From the NCBI GenBank assembly GCA_963705515.1, contig CAVPJV010000008.1, positions 620,001-684,000 of the forward strand: a stretch of DNA of 64,000 bases, in the 5' to 3' direction. The notes beneath the pieces were generated by a model. The model made no database searches. It was given only the letters and a program-made list of their open reading frames with translations, and had not been told where the DNA came from. The translations under genes and the position numbers were made by a program. Of this stretch, positions 8,525 to 24,053 are shown piece after piece. Each line of letters opens with the position of its first letter. The stretch's first letter is position 1. The DNA is from Gaiellasilicea sp963705515. GTDB taxonomy: Bacteria; Actinomycetota; Thermoleophilia; Gaiellales; Gaiellaceae.

Positions 8525-9730
8525 ATGCCCTTCTATCAGCGCCTCGGCGACGTTCCCCGCAAGCGGCACATCCAGTTCCGCGACAACGGGACACTCCTGA
8601 CGGAGGAGGTGATGGGCCTCGAGGGCTTCAGCGGGAACGAGTCGATCCTCTACCACCTCCAGTCGCCCTGCCGCGTGCAGGAGATCGGGCCGTTCGAGCC
8701 GATCGTGCGCGAGGAGTGGGTGCCGGAGACGCACCAGCACCGGATGATGCACACGAGGGAGATCGAGGCCGGCGGCGACGAGGTGACGGGCCGGCGGCTG
8801 CTGATGTGGAACGCCGACGTCGAGATCTCGCTCTGCCGCCCGACCGAGCAGATGGACTACTTCTTCCGCAACGGCGAAGGCGACGAGGTGATCTTCGTCC
8901 ACGAGGGCTCCGGCACGCTCCAGACGATCTTCGGCGAGCTGCCCTACCGGGAGGGCGACTACGTCGTCGTCCCGCGCGGCACGACCTACCGCTTCCGTCC
9001 CGAGGTTTCAGGAGACGCTGCCGAGCAGCGCTATCTGATCTTCGAAACTCCGGGCCTGATCGAGATCCCGCGCCGGTACCGGAACCAGCACGGCCAGATC
9101 ATCGAGGGGGCGCCGTACTACCACCGCGACATCCACCCGCCGACCGAGCTCAACACCCATCGCGAGAAGGGCGAGTTCCCGGTCAAGGTGCGCGTGCGCG
9201 GCGGCTACCAGACCTACCTGCTCGACTACCACCCGTTCGACGTCGTCGGGTGGGACGGCTACCTCTTCCCGTGGACGTTCTCGATCCACGACTTCGAGCC
9301 GATCACCGGCCGGATCCACCAGCCGCCGCCGTCGCACCAGACCTTCGCCGGCCCGAACTTCGTCATCTGCTCGTTCTGCCCGCGCAAGCTCGACTTCGAC
9401 CCGCTGGCGATCCCGATCCCGTACCACCACTCGAATCTGCAGAGCGAGGAGATGATCTATTACGTCTCCGGCAACTTCGGCTCGCGGAAGGGCGTCGACG
9501 TCGGCTCGATCACGCTGCATCCTTCAGGGCTGCCGCACGGGCCGCATCCGGGTCTCGCCGAGAAGTCGATCGGGCTGCACGAGACGGCCGAGCTGGCGGT
9601 CATGTGCGACACGTTCAACCCGCTGCGCCTGACCACGCTCGCGCGCGACCTCGACGACGGCAAGTACGCGCTCTCCTGGTACGAGAGCGACGAGACGCCG
9701 TCCGACGCCGGCCTTACCTCGCACCTCTAG
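8525..9730 (+). CDS. hmgA: Homogentisate 1,2-dioxygenase
   Basis: A 401-residue cupin-type non-heme Fe(II) enzyme opening the homogentisate ring to maleylacetoacetate. Iron-site motifs are in the C-terminal third: YHHSNLQSEEMIYYV (His and Glu ligands) and LHPSGLPHGPHPG (His ligand). ATG at 8525 is preceded by TATCCT (8513-8518) with a six-base gap and no Shine-Dalgarno, so an in-frame extension upstream is unlikely. It follows hppD and the FAH-like gene in one direction, completing the tyrosine-to-homogentisate route. Confidence 0.93.
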   Translation: MPFYQRLGDVPRKRHIQFRDNGTLLTEEVMGLEGFSGNESILYHLQSPCRVQEIGPFEPIVREEWVPETHQHRMMHTREIEAGGDEVTGRRLLMWNADVEISLCRPTEQMDYFFRNGEGDEVIFVHEGSGTLQTIFGELPYREGDYVVVPRGTTYRFRPEVSGDAAEQRYLIFETPGLIEIPRRYRNQHGQIIEGAPYYHRDIHPPTELNTHREKGEFPVKVRVRGGYQTYLLDYHPFDVVGWDGYLFPWTFSIHDFEPITGRIHQPPPSHQTFAGPNFVICSFCPRKLDFDPLAIPIPYHHSNLQSEEMIYYVSGNFGSRKGVDVGSITLHPSGLPHGPHPGLAEKSIGLHETAELAVMCDTFNPLRLTTLARDLDDGKYALSWYESDETPSDAGLTSHL

Positions 9731-9731
9731 G

Positions 9732-10319
9732 GTGCGGCTCTTCGTCGACTGGGACGGGACGGTCACCGTCCAGGACTCGCTCGTGCAGGTGATCCACGAG
9801 TTCGGCGACCCGGCGATCCTGGCCGAGCTCGAGCCGCGCGTCGGTGTCGACCTGACGCTGCACGAGGAGATCGCGCACGAGTTCAAGGCGATCACTGCGC
9901 CGCTCGACGAGGTCATCGCCTGGGTGCTCGAGAACGTCCAGGTGCGGCCTGGGCTGGCCGAGCTCGCGGAGCTGCGGCCGACGATCGTCTCCGCAGGCTT
10001 CCACCAGCTGATCGAGCCGGTGCTCGAGCGCGAGGGGATCGAGCTCCCCGTGCTCGCGAACGAGGTCGAAGCGCGGCCCGGCGGGTGGGTCGTCCGCTTC
10101 CGCGACGAGACGGTGTGCGCCACGTGCGGCGAGCCGTGCAAGCGCGGAGGCCTCGCGGGCGAGCCGTACGTCTATGTCGGCGACGGCTACTCGGACCGCT
10201 GCGCTGCGCTCGCGGCGGAGCGCGTCTTCGCGCGGGACTCGCTCGCCGCGTACCTCGGCGACCGTGGTTTCCCGTACGAGCCGTTCCGGGATTTCACTGA
10301 TCTTCGCCGTCGACTCTAG
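9732..10319 (+). CDS. HAD-superfamily phosphatase (PSPase/MtnX-like)
   Basis: A 195-residue HAD phosphatase. Motif I is VDWDGTVTVQD (nucleophile Asp, acid/base Asp), Ser in TIVSAGFH is motif II, and VGDGYSDRCAA is motif IV. CATCGEPCKR gives closely spaced Cys residues as in MtnX-type 2-hydroxy-3-keto-5-methylthiopentenyl-1-phosphate phosphatases; the exact substrate is uncertain. GTG start at 9732, one base after the hmgA stop, indicating co-transcription with the tyrosine genes. No other methionine salvage gene is present. Confidence 0.78.
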   Translation: MRLFVDWDGTVTVQDSLVQVIHEFGDPAILAELEPRVGVDLTLHEEIAHEFKAITAPLDEVIAWVLENVQVRPGLAELAELRPTIVSAGFHQLIEPVLEREGIELPVLANEVEARPGGWVVRFRDETVCATCGEPCKRGGLAGEPYVYVGDGYSDRCAALAAERVFARDSLAAYLGDRGFPYEPFRDFTDLRRRL

Positions 10320-10352
10320 GCGGACCGGGCGATGACCCTCTATCCTCGTCCT

Positions 10353-11540
10353 GTGAGCCGCATCCTCCTCGAGGGCGTCACCAAGGTCTTCTCCGGGGGC
10401 GTCACTGCCGTCGACGACGTCGACCTGGTGATCGAGAGCGGCGAGTTCATGGTGCTCGTCGGCCCGTCGGGCTGCGGCAAGTCGACGCTGCTGCGGATGA
10501 TCGCCGGCCTCGAGGAGGTGACCGAGGGGACGATCATGATCGGCGACCGCGACGTCACCGACCTCGCGCCGCGCGCACGCGACATCGCCATGGTCTTCCA
10601 GAACTACGCGCTCTACCCGCACATGACCGTCGGCAAGAACCTCGGCTACGGCCTCAAGGTGCGGAAGACGCCCGCCGCCGAGATCGAGCGCCGCGTCGCC
10701 GAGGCGGCGCGCCTGCTCGGGCTCGAGGACCTGCTCGACCGCCGGCCCGCGGCGCTCTCGGGCGGTCAGCGCCAGCGCGTCGCGATGGGCCGGGCGATCG
10801 TCCGGGAGCCGGCGGCGTTCCTGATGGACGAGCCGCTCTCGAACCTCGACGCGAAGCTGCGCGTCGGCATGCGCGCGGAGCTGACGCGCCTGCACGAGCG
10901 GCTCGGCGTCACGACCGTCTACGTCACGCACGACCAGATCGAGGCGATGACGCTCGGGCAGCGCGTCGCGGTGATGCGCGAGGGCCTGATCCAGCAGGTC
11001 GACCGGCCGCAGGTGCTCTACCGCCGGCCGGTCAACCTGTTCGTCGCGGCGTTCATCGGCTCTCCCTCGATGAACCTCGTCGAGGGGCAGGTCGCGAACG
11101 GCGTCGTCGAATTCGGCGGTTGGCGGATCCCGCTCGACGACAAGCGGCGGCCGGCGAGGGAGGGGCGCGCGATCATCGGCATCCGGCCGGAGGACTTCGA
11201 GGACGCGGAGTTCGCCGAGAGCGGCCGCCCCGAGCTCGAGGTCGAGGTGTCCGTCGTCGAGGAGCTCGGCGCGGAGGCGCACGTGATCTTCCCGATCGAG
11301 GCGGCGCCGGTCGAGGCCGAGGACCTGCGTGCGGCGCACGACGAGCACGAGGCCGGCGCCAAGCTGCTCGCCGACGACACCAGGGCGCACTTCACCGCCC
11401 GGGTCGACGCGCGCACGAGCGCCCGTCCGGGCGCGACGCTGCGGCTCGCCGTCAACCCCGCGGCGTTCCACTTCTTCGACGCCGAGACCGGCGTGAGCCT
11501 CGCCGCGGCGACGGAGGAGCGCGAGCTCCAGACCGCCTAG
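10353..11540 (+). CDS. MalK/UgpC-type ABC transporter ATPase
   Basis: A 395-residue ATP-binding subunit for carbohydrate importers. It shows Walker A GPSGCGKST, Q-loop VFQNYALYPHMTV, signature LSGGQRQRVAMGRA, Walker B AFLMDEPLSNLD and the His switch THDQIEAM. Residues about 240-380 form the MalK-type OB-fold regulatory domain (GIRPEDF). GTG at 10353 is preferred over ATG 10332 because TATCCT (10341-10346) sits six bases before it. It lies beside the MalE/F/G genes and probably energises them, possibly serving several importers. Confidence 0.9.
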   Translation: MSRILLEGVTKVFSGGVTAVDDVDLVIESGEFMVLVGPSGCGKSTLLRMIAGLEEVTEGTIMIGDRDVTDLAPRARDIAMVFQNYALYPHMTVGKNLGYGLKVRKTPAAEIERRVAEAARLLGLEDLLDRRPAALSGGQRQRVAMGRAIVREPAAFLMDEPLSNLDAKLRVGMRAELTRLHERLGVTTVYVTHDQIEAMTLGQRVAVMREGLIQQVDRPQVLYRRPVNLFVAAFIGSPSMNLVEGQVANGVVEFGGWRIPLDDKRRPAREGRAIIGIRPEDFEDAEFAESGRPELEVEVSVVEELGAEAHVIFPIEAAPVEAEDLRAAHDEHEAGAKLLADDTRAHFTARVDARTSARPGATLRLAVNPAAFHFFDAETGVSLAAATEERELQTA

Positions 11541-11544
11541 GGGC

Positions 11545-12543
11545 CTAGGGCGGCGGCGCGCTCGTCCCGCCGAGGCGGAGGCGGGGGCGGAAGACGAAGC
11601 TCGGCAGCTCGACGTCCGGCTGCTCGATCAGGCCGCGGAGGGCCTCGAGCGCGGTGTCCGCGATCTGCTCGATCGGCTGCTCGACCGTCGTCAGGTGCGG
11701 CTGCGTCCACGCGGCCGCGATGCCGTCGAACCCGACGATCGAGAGCTCCTCGGGGACGCGGAGACCGAGGGCGGCCGCCTCCTGGAGGACGCCGATCGCG
11801 ACGAGGTCGTTCGAGCAGATCACGCCCGTCGGGCGCGGACGGCCGGTGAGCAGGCCGTGCGCCGCCTCGCGCCCTCCGGCGACGGTGAAGGCGGCGTGGG
11901 CGACGAGCTGCTCCTCCGGCTCCAGCCCGGCCTCGAGCAGCGCCGCCTCGTAGCCCGCCCGCTTCTCGCGCGTCGGCAGCGTGAACTCCGGCCCGGCCAC
12001 GAAGCCGACGAGCGCGTGGCCGAGCGAGAGCAGGTGCTCAGCGGCCAGCCGCCCGGCCGCGCGCTCGTCCACGCCGACCGAGGTGACGTGCAGCGCCGGC
12101 GAGCCGCCGTTGACGAACACGAGCTTCGCGCCCTCCTCGAGCAGCCGCACGTAGTGACCGTGGTCGGAGCGGAGATCCGTGACCTCGGAGGAGATGAAGA
12201 TCATCCCGTCGACGCGCCGGTCGAGGAGCATGTGGACGTAGTCGGCCTCGCGGTTCGGCGAGCCCGCCGTGTTGCAGAGGATCGTGGCGAGGCCGTAGCG
12301 CGTCGCGTTCACCTCCATCGCCTGGGCGAGGGCGGGGAAGACGGGGTTCTGCAGCTCGGGCACGAGCAGCCCGATCGCACCGGTCGACGGCCCGCGTCCG
12401 GGGGCGATGTAGAGCAGGTCGCGCATCGCCCGCTCGACCAGCTCGCGCGTGTGCGGCCGCACCCGGGCCGACCCGCTCGCGACACGCGATGCCGTCGCCA
12501 CGCTCACGCCCGCTCGTGCGGCGACGTCTCTGAGGCTCGCCAT
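11545..12543 (-). CDS. LacI-family transcriptional repressor of the starch locus
   Basis: A 332-residue regulator. The N-terminal helix-turn-helix reads SLRDVAARAGVSVATASRV with hinge residues following, and the rest is a periplasmic-binding-protein-like effector domain (GLLVPELQNPVFP, IVGFDGIAAAWTQPHLTTV). It diverges from the MalE-type gene and converges with the ABC ATPase (four-base gap), so a maltodextrin-type inducer is likely. ATG 12543 is preceded by TAGTGT eight bases upstream, and that hexamer overlaps a palindromic operator, implying autoregulation. Confidence 0.9.
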   Translation of the reverse strand: MASLRDVAARAGVSVATASRVASGSARVRPHTRELVERAMRDLLYIAPGRGPSTGAIGLLVPELQNPVFPALAQAMEVNATRYGLATILCNTAGSPNREADYVHMLLDRRVDGMIFISSEVTDLRSDHGHYVRLLEEGAKLVFVNGGSPALHVTSVGVDERAAGRLAAEHLLSLGHALVGFVAGPEFTLPTREKRAGYEAALLEAGLEPEEQLVAHAAFTVAGGREAAHGLLTGRPRPTGVICSNDLVAIGVLQEAAALGLRVPEELSIVGFDGIAAAWTQPHLTTVEQPIEQIADTALEALRGLIEQPDVELPSFVFRPRLRLGGTSAPPP

Positions 12544-12544
12544 T

Positions 12545-12565
12545 TCGTGAAACACTATTTCACGA
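12545..12565. promoter_or_regulatory. LacI-type operator over the repressor's own -10
   Basis: TCGTGAAA (12545-12552) and TTTCACGA (12558-12565) are perfect inverted arms around CACTA. The minus-strand -10 candidate TAGTGT occupies 12557 to 12552, inside the palindrome. A repressor bound here would block its own leaderless transcript. The link to this LacI protein is inferred from position. Confidence 0.6.
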
Positions 12566-12611
12566 TGCGGCTGCCGGGTTTCTACTGTTCTTGCGCTCCG
12601 TAGTTTCTCCC

Positions 12612-12668
12612 TTGACGCCTCTCTCGCCGCCGCGTTAGGTTCGCCTTTCGTTACATGTTTCTGAAACA
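12612..12668 (+). promoter_or_regulatory. Promoter of the sugar-importer/amylopullulanase operon with second operator
   Basis: TTGACG (12612-12617) is followed 18 bases later by TAGGTT (12636-12641), a plausible -35/-10 pair. TGTTTC-T-GAAACA (12656-12668), a 13-base palindrome, lies just past the expected transcription start. Its TTTC/GAAA half-sites resemble the operator beside the lacI start. A repressor there would block elongation or open-complex escape. Confidence 0.55.
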
Positions 12669-12723
12669 GACTTTCAAGCGCGGCTCGATGTCGGCCGCAC
12701 AGTCTCAGAGGGAGGAGACCTCG

Positions 12724-14009
12724 ATGCGCTCCATTCGATCGCGGGCCGTGTTGTCCGCGCTGGCGGCGACTGACGTTCGCCGCCGTACTCGTCGTCCCGT
12801 CGGCCGCTGCGCGCACGGATGCCGGTGCGACGCCGCAGGCGACGACGACGATCACGTTCTGGCAGACGATGAACGACGAGGAGACGAAGACGCTCAAGTC
12901 GCTCGTCGCCTCGTTCCAGAAGGCCAACAAGACGATCAAGGTCAACATGGTCTACGTGCCCTTCGACCAGGCCCAGGCCAAGTACGCCACGGCCGCGCAG
13001 GGTGGCAAGGCGCCCGACGTGATGCGGGCCGAGATCGCCTGGATCGCCGACTACGCAGCCCGCGGGTTCCTCGCAGACCTGACGAAGAACATCTCGGCCG
13101 CCGACAGGAACGACTTCCTGGGGTCGGCCTTCGCGTACGGGGTCTGGCAGAACAAGTCGTACGCCGTCCCGCAGGTGACCGATGCGCCGGCACTGCTCTA
13201 CAACAAGGCGCTCTTCAAGTCCAAGGGCGTGGGCGTGCCGAACTCGATGGCCAGCCTCGAGGCCGTCGTGCACGAAGTTCGGCGACGGCAAGGGCATCTT
13301 CCTCCGCGGTGACGCGTACTTCGTGCAGCCGTGGATCTGGGCCTACGGCGGCGGACTCGTCAACCCGCTCAAGAAAGAGATCCTGATCGCGTCGAAGAAC
13401 TCGATCAACGGGATGACCGCCTACAAGCGGCTCTTCGACGCGAGCTGCGCGTTCAAGAACGAGGACTTCGCCAACGACTACAACAACGCCCAGACTGCGT
13501 TCAAGAACGGCGACGTCGCGATGATCGAGAACGGTCCCTGGGCCACGGCCGACGTTCTCTCCGGCAAGGCGTTCGCTGACAAGTCGAACCTCGGCGTCGC
13601 GCCGCTCCCGAAGGGGCCGGGCGGCCAGGGCTCGCCGGTCGGCGGCCACAGCTTCGTGATCGCGAAGAAGTCGAAGAAGATCGCCTCGGCGTACAAGCTG
13701 ATCCAGTTCCTGACGAAGGCGTCGAGCCAGGCGTCCTTCGCCTCGAAGAACAACCTGCTGCCGACGCGGCGGTCGGCGTACCAGAACGCCGCGGTGAAGA
13801 GCAATCCGATCATCTCGGCCTTCCTGCAGCAGATGCTCGTCGCGCGCGCCCGTCCGGTGCTCCCGGAGGGCGGCGCCATCTACACCGACTTCACGCCCAA
13901 CGTGCAGAAGGTGCTCCTCGGCCAGTCGACCCCGGCGCAGGGCATGAACGCCGTCGCGCTCGCCTGGAAGACGAAGCTCTTCCGCACCTACACGATCAAG
14001 CAGAACTAG
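12724..14009 (+). CDS. MalE-type extracellular sugar-binding protein, two frame breaks
   Basis: A family 1 solute-binding protein of about 427 residues after repair. MRSIRSRAVLSALAA starts a signal peptide that continues as LTFAAVLVVPSAAA one base over (break near 12769). The mature part reads TITFWQTMNDEETKTL..., then shifts again near 13271 to KFGDGKGIFLRGDAY. Later motifs include NGPWATADVL and GGHSFVIAKKSKKI. Each break is fixed by dropping one base. It is preceded by a strong GGGAGGAG ribosome site and followed by two permease genes, so it should bind maltodextrins or related oligosaccharides for import. Confidence 0.85.
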
Positions 14010-14029
14010 GGCGGTAGGGGCCGAAACAG

Positions 14030-15007
14030 ATGGCCTCGACCGAGCAGGTCCCCGCGGCGTCCATCAAAAGGGCGCCGCGGGGGCCGTCGCTGGCCCGGCG
14101 GCTCCGCCGCGGCTTCGACCGCTGGTGGTTCGCGTACGTGATGCTGCTGCCGGTCGTCGTCGTGATGGGGGTGCTCGTCTTCTACCCGCTCGCGCGCGGG
14201 ATCGCGTTCTCCTTCACCAACGCCGACCGCTACACGATCGGCGGGCAGGACATCCCGTCGACGTACTCGTACATCGGGCTCGAGAACTACAGGACGCTCG
14301 ATGACGACCCGAACTTCTGGAACGTGTTCAAGTTCACGGGCGTCTGGACGTTCGTCAACGTCTTCTTCCACTTCACGATCGGGCTCGGGCTCGCCTTGAT
14401 GTTGAACCGGTCGCTCCGCTTCCGCGGCACGTATCGGATACTGCTGCTCGTGCCCTGGGCGGTACCGGTCTTCATCACCGCGCTCGGCTGGCGCTACCTC
14501 TACAACGTCCCGAACGGGTTCTTCGACCAGCTGCTGCGCGCGATCGGTATCGACGGCCCCGCATGGCTCGGCGACCCGACCTGGGCAAAGGTGTCCGTGA
14601 TCGCCGTCAACGTCTGGCTCGGGATCCCGTTCATGATGGTCGCCCTGCTCGGCGGCCTGCAGGCGATCGACAAGGAGCTGCTCGACGCCTCGGCGGTCGA
14701 CGGCGCGTCGGCCCTGCGGCGCTTCTGGGACGTGACGCTACCCGGCCTCCGCCCGGTCGCCGCGACCGTGATTCTGCTCGGGATCATCTGGACCTTCAAC
14801 ATGTTCGCGGTCATCTTCCTGATCACGCAGGGCGGCCCGGCGGATTCGACGCAGATCCTCGTCACGTACTCCTACCGCTACTTCCTCGACTACCAGCTCT
14901 ACGGGGTGGCGGCTGCGTACGGCGTGCTGATTCTCTCGTTCCTGCTCGTGTTCTCGACGTTCTACCGCATGATGGTGCGCTGGACGGGCGAGGAGAGCTG
15001 GTCCTGA
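14030..15007 (+). CDS. MalF-type ABC sugar permease
   Basis: A 325-residue inner-membrane permease with about six hydrophobic segments. The cytoplasmic EAA loop that docks on the ATPase reads DASAVDGASALRRFWDVTLPGLRP. It begins 20 bases after the binding-protein gene and its TGA overlaps the next ATG (TGATG). It forms the translocation pore with the MalG-type partner; the substrate is inferred from the neighbouring amylopullulanase. Confidence 0.9.
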   Translation: MASTEQVPAASIKRAPRGPSLARRLRRGFDRWWFAYVMLLPVVVVMGVLVFYPLARGIAFSFTNADRYTIGGQDIPSTYSYIGLENYRTLDDDPNFWNVFKFTGVWTFVNVFFHFTIGLGLALMLNRSLRFRGTYRILLLVPWAVPVFITALGWRYLYNVPNGFFDQLLRAIGIDGPAWLGDPTWAKVSVIAVNVWLGIPFMMVALLGGLQAIDKELLDASAVDGASALRRFWDVTLPGLRPVAATVILLGIIWTFNMFAVIFLITQGGPADSTQILVTYSYRYFLDYQLYGVAAAYGVLILSFLLVFSTFYRMMVRWTGEESWS

Positions 15008-15897
15008 TGGCGGTCGACACGCACGCCGCGGGCCGCGCCGCCCGACCGCGACGCCGCTCGGGGCGCGGGCGCGGTTCCTCGGCCGGCCTCCACCTCACGC
15101 TCCTCGCCGCCACCACGATCGCGATCTTCCCGGTGCTCTGGATCGTGCTCTCCTCGTTCAAGCCGAACGAGGTGATCAAGACGCAGACCGACCTTCAGGT
15201 CGTGCCGGATCCGTGGACGCTCGAGAACTACCGCACCGTCCTCACGCAGAACGACTACGAGTTCCTCCACTGGCTGGCGAACTCCGTCGTGGTCGCGCTG
15301 CTCACGACGGTCATCGGCGTGTTCCTCGCGGCGACTGCGGCGTACGCCTTCTCCCGCTACCGCTTTCCCGGCTACCGGGCCGGGCTGATGGCCCTCCTCG
15401 TGGCGCAGATGTTCCCGGGCGTGATCCTGCTGGTCCCGATCTACAAGATCATCGTCGACCTCGGTCTGCTGGACACGAAGGCGTCGCTCGTGCTCGCCTA
15501 CACGACGTTCGCCCTGCCGTTCTGCGTGTGGATGCTGAAAGGCTACTTCGACACGATCCCGTTCTCGCTCGAGGAGGCCGGCCGCATCGACGGCCTCACC
15601 CCGTTCGGGACGTTCTGGCGGATCGTGATGCCGCTGAGCCTGCCCGGGATCGCCGTGACGGCGTTCTTCATGTTCATCACCGCCTGGAACGAGGTCTTGT
15701 TCGCAAACGTCTTCCTCACCGAGAGTGACAACTACACGTTGCCGATCGGCCTGCGTACCTACGTCTTCCAGTTCGAGCAGCAGTACGGCTGGCTGACGGC
15801 TGGTGCGGTCATCGTGACGATTCCCGCCATCATCGTGTTCCTGTTCGCCCAGCGCTATCTGGTGAGCGGACTGACGCGCGGCGGGGTGAAAGGGTGA
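15007..15897 (+). CDS. MalG-type ABC sugar permease
   Basis: A 296-residue permease. The basic N-terminal tail (RPRRRSGRGRG) precedes six membrane segments, and the EAA loop reads EEAGRIDGLTPFGTFWRIVMPLSLP. The C-terminal GLTRGGVKG is typical of MalG relatives. It is translationally coupled to the MalF-type gene and ends six bases before the amylopullulanase gene, showing that secreted enzyme and importer share one operon. Confidence 0.9.
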   Translation: MAVDTHAAGRAARPRRRSGRGRGSSAGLHLTLLAATTIAIFPVLWIVLSSFKPNEVIKTQTDLQVVPDPWTLENYRTVLTQNDYEFLHWLANSVVVALLTTVIGVFLAATAAYAFSRYRFPGYRAGLMALLVAQMFPGVILLVPIYKIIVDLGLLDTKASLVLAYTTFALPFCVWMLKGYFDTIPFSLEEAGRIDGLTPFGTFWRIVMPLSLPGIAVTAFFMFITAWNEVLFANVFLTESDNYTLPIGLRTYVFQFEQQYGWLTAGAVIVTIPAIIVFLFAQRYLVSGLTRGGVKG

Positions 15898-15903
15898 TCA
15901 CCC
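15892..15903. promoter_or_regulatory. Perfect palindrome at the amylopullulanase translation start
   Basis: GGGTGATCACCC, a 12-base perfect palindrome, ends exactly one base before the ATG at 15904 and contains the malG stop codon. In RNA it could only form a tight, tiny hairpin, so protein binding or chance are equally possible. There is little room for a separate ribosome-binding site, so the palindrome could influence coupling. Confidence 0.3.
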
Positions 15904-22264
<6,361 letters not shown>

Positions 22265-22269
22265 CGAGC

Positions 22270-22308
22270 GAAGGAGGGGCGGGGCCGGCCGGTCCTGCCC
22301 CCTCCTTC
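22270..22308 (+). terminator. Hairpin terminator after the amylopullulanase operon
   Basis: GAAGGAGGGGCGGGG (22270-22284) is mirrored by the C-rich arm ending CCCCCTCCTTC (22298-22308), with a CCGGCC-containing loop. The stem is very stable but lacks a T-run, so it may act with Rho or as a 3' stabiliser. It lies eight bases past the stop. Confidence 0.6.
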
Positions 22309-22434
22309 GAGGTACCCCGCCCACACTCTGATTACAGGCCGCTGACCGGACCCGTACGCGCTCCCCGCTCCCTCTCTTACCGGCGCTGCCGATGGTGCTC
22401 GCGAGGCAAGCAACCCACCAAAGGAGGAAGCACC

Positions 22435-22980
22435 ATGCGGTACGGCATTCGCATCATCGCCGCGCTCGGCCTGGTCGCGCTCCTCGTTCCCGTTGCCGCG
22501 GTTGCGAAGGATGCGAGAGTCACAGGGCCGTCGACCCTCGTCGGGGCCGGCTACTACGGCGGCGAGCTCGAGCTCGCGATGGAGGAGGGGCAGCGGCCCG
22601 TCAAGCTCGCGGCGCGGGCCGGCTACATCGGCGTCCTCGACCTCGGCGGCGACCTGAAGATCCGCTGCGTCGGCACGGGTCGGCTCCAGAAGCAGGAGAC
22701 GGAGAACGGGACCGTCTACCGGTGCGCCGGGCGCAAGGGCGGCGAGGTCGTCCTGCTCGGCAGCCACTTCACGTTCCGCGGCTTCGCGAGCCACTACAAC
22801 GCGATGCTGCCGGCGGGCGCGAGCGGCGCCTGGCACGGCCGCTTCGTCGTCCGGGGCGAGCGCGGCGACGCCCAGGAAGGGCGAAAGCCCTCCGAGCGGG
22901 CGCCGAAGCCCGCCCGTGAGACCGACGAGATCCCGTCGCTCGAGGAGCTGGCGGCGATGCTCGAAGGCCTGGACGGCTAG
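22435..22980 (+). CDS. Small secreted protein of unknown function
   Basis: A 181-residue protein with a clear signal peptide (MRYGIRIIAALGLVALLVPVAAVAKDA, cleavage near residue 24). The mature domain is beta-rich with two Cys (IRCVGTG and YRCAGRKG) that could form a disulfide, followed by a charged tail rich in Arg, Lys, Pro and Glu. The ATG is set by a strong AAAGGAGG ribosome site eight bases upstream, unusual in this window of mostly leaderless genes. It shares the CTAG stop with the converging NlpC gene. No known domain is recognised. Confidence 0.7.
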   Translation: MRYGIRIIAALGLVALLVPVAAVAKDARVTGPSTLVGAGYYGGELELAMEEGQRPVKLAARAGYIGVLDLGGDLKIRCVGTGRLQKQETENGTVYRCAGRKGGEVVLLGSHFTFRGFASHYNAMLPAGASGAWHGRFVVRGERGDAQEGRKPSERAPKPARETDEIPSLEELAAMLEGLDG

Positions 22981-24006
22981 CCGAGCCCTGCCTCGCGCAG
23001 CGGCCTGCGCGCCCACGCGAACCGGTCGCGGTACCACCCTTCGAACGGATGGAGGGTGGTGCCGTTGCCGGACGAGTGGATGAACCAGCCGCCGCCGAGG
23101 TAGATGCCCGCGTGATCGACCTGCGCGGGCTTCGACTTCGGCCCGTTCGCGCCCTGAAAGATCAGGTCGCCGGGCTGCAGGTTCTCGATCTTCGTGATCC
23201 GCTGCGCCGGCGGCACCTCGCCCGACATCTCGTAGGTCGTGCGGCCCCGGAGCACCGATGCGAGCGCGGATGCACCCACGAAGGGCTCCAGCTTGAAGAC
23301 GCGCCAGACGTAGCCGGAGCAGTCGAAGCCGCCGGGCAGCTGCTTCCCGTTCCAGAGCTGCTGCGACGCCTCGGAGGTGCCGCCCCAGATGTACGGCCAG
23401 CCGACGAAGGAGACGGCGCGTCGGAGCAGCTGCCGCTGCGTGCCGACGACCTCGGGCAAGCACGAGCTGCTCGGTGGCGGCGCGGATCTGCTCCTGCTCC
23501 CAGCCAGAGAGCTGGAGCAGGCGGGCGAGCGAGTACGCCGCCTCTGCCCGCGTGGCCGGGTCGTTGGGGCCGAGCTCGAGCATGTCCTGCGCGGCCGGAT
23601 GGTTGAAGCGGAGCCCGAGCAGGCGGGCGACGGTCTCCGAGCCTGCGCCCGCCTTCGGGGCGAGCCCGGCGTTGCGAAGCGCGCCGGTGATGAGACGTGC
23701 GGAGTCGCCGAGCCCGACATACGCGACGAGCGCCGCATCGAGTTCGCGGATCGTGACGGCGCGGCCGGGGACGGCGACCGGGTAGCTGTACGGGGCGGGC
23801 TCCTCGGCCGTGAGCGCGAGCGTCTCCAGCGCCGCGGCGAGCGCGCGCTGGGTCAGCGGCTTCTGCGGCTTGAAGGTGTCGACCGAGTCGGCGAGCAGGC
23901 CCGCCTCGACGACGGTCTGGATCTGGGGCTGCGCCCACGAGCGCGCGGCCCCGGCCGAGGCAGGCAACGCGAGCGCGCAGAGAACGACGGCGGCGAGACG
24001 GCGCAT
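22977..24006 (-). CDS. Secreted NlpC/P60 peptidoglycan hydrolase with SLH-like N-terminus, frame broken
   Basis: About 342 residues after repair. A signal peptide (MRRLAAVVLCALALPASAGA) is followed by repeats resembling SLH or peptidoglycan-binding segments (WAQPQIQTVVEAGLLADS, LTQRALAAALETLAL). A C-terminal NlpC/P60 papain-like domain has catalytic Cys in GFDCSGYVW and His in VDHAGIYLG. The frame shifts near 23457, where EQLVL must continue as PEVVGTQRQLL. It should cut peptide stems of peptidoglycan outside the membrane. It converges on the small secreted protein gene, sharing the CTAG. Confidence 0.8.
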
Positions 24007-24053
24007 GCCCGAGTCATCGGCACCGCCCGCGGGCAACTTGAAAGCATGGCGGC

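Noticed and set aside
9732..10319. Assignment of the HAD protein specifically as MtnX
   Set aside because: The CxxC-type Cys pattern is suggestive, but no other methionine-salvage gene is present and the neighbours are tyrosine-degradation genes, so only the family is claimed.
22300..22434. Extra small gene between the amylopullulanase terminator and the 22435 gene
   Set aside because: No frame with a start, ribosome site and sensible codon use was seen; the stretch appears to be a leader/promoter region.
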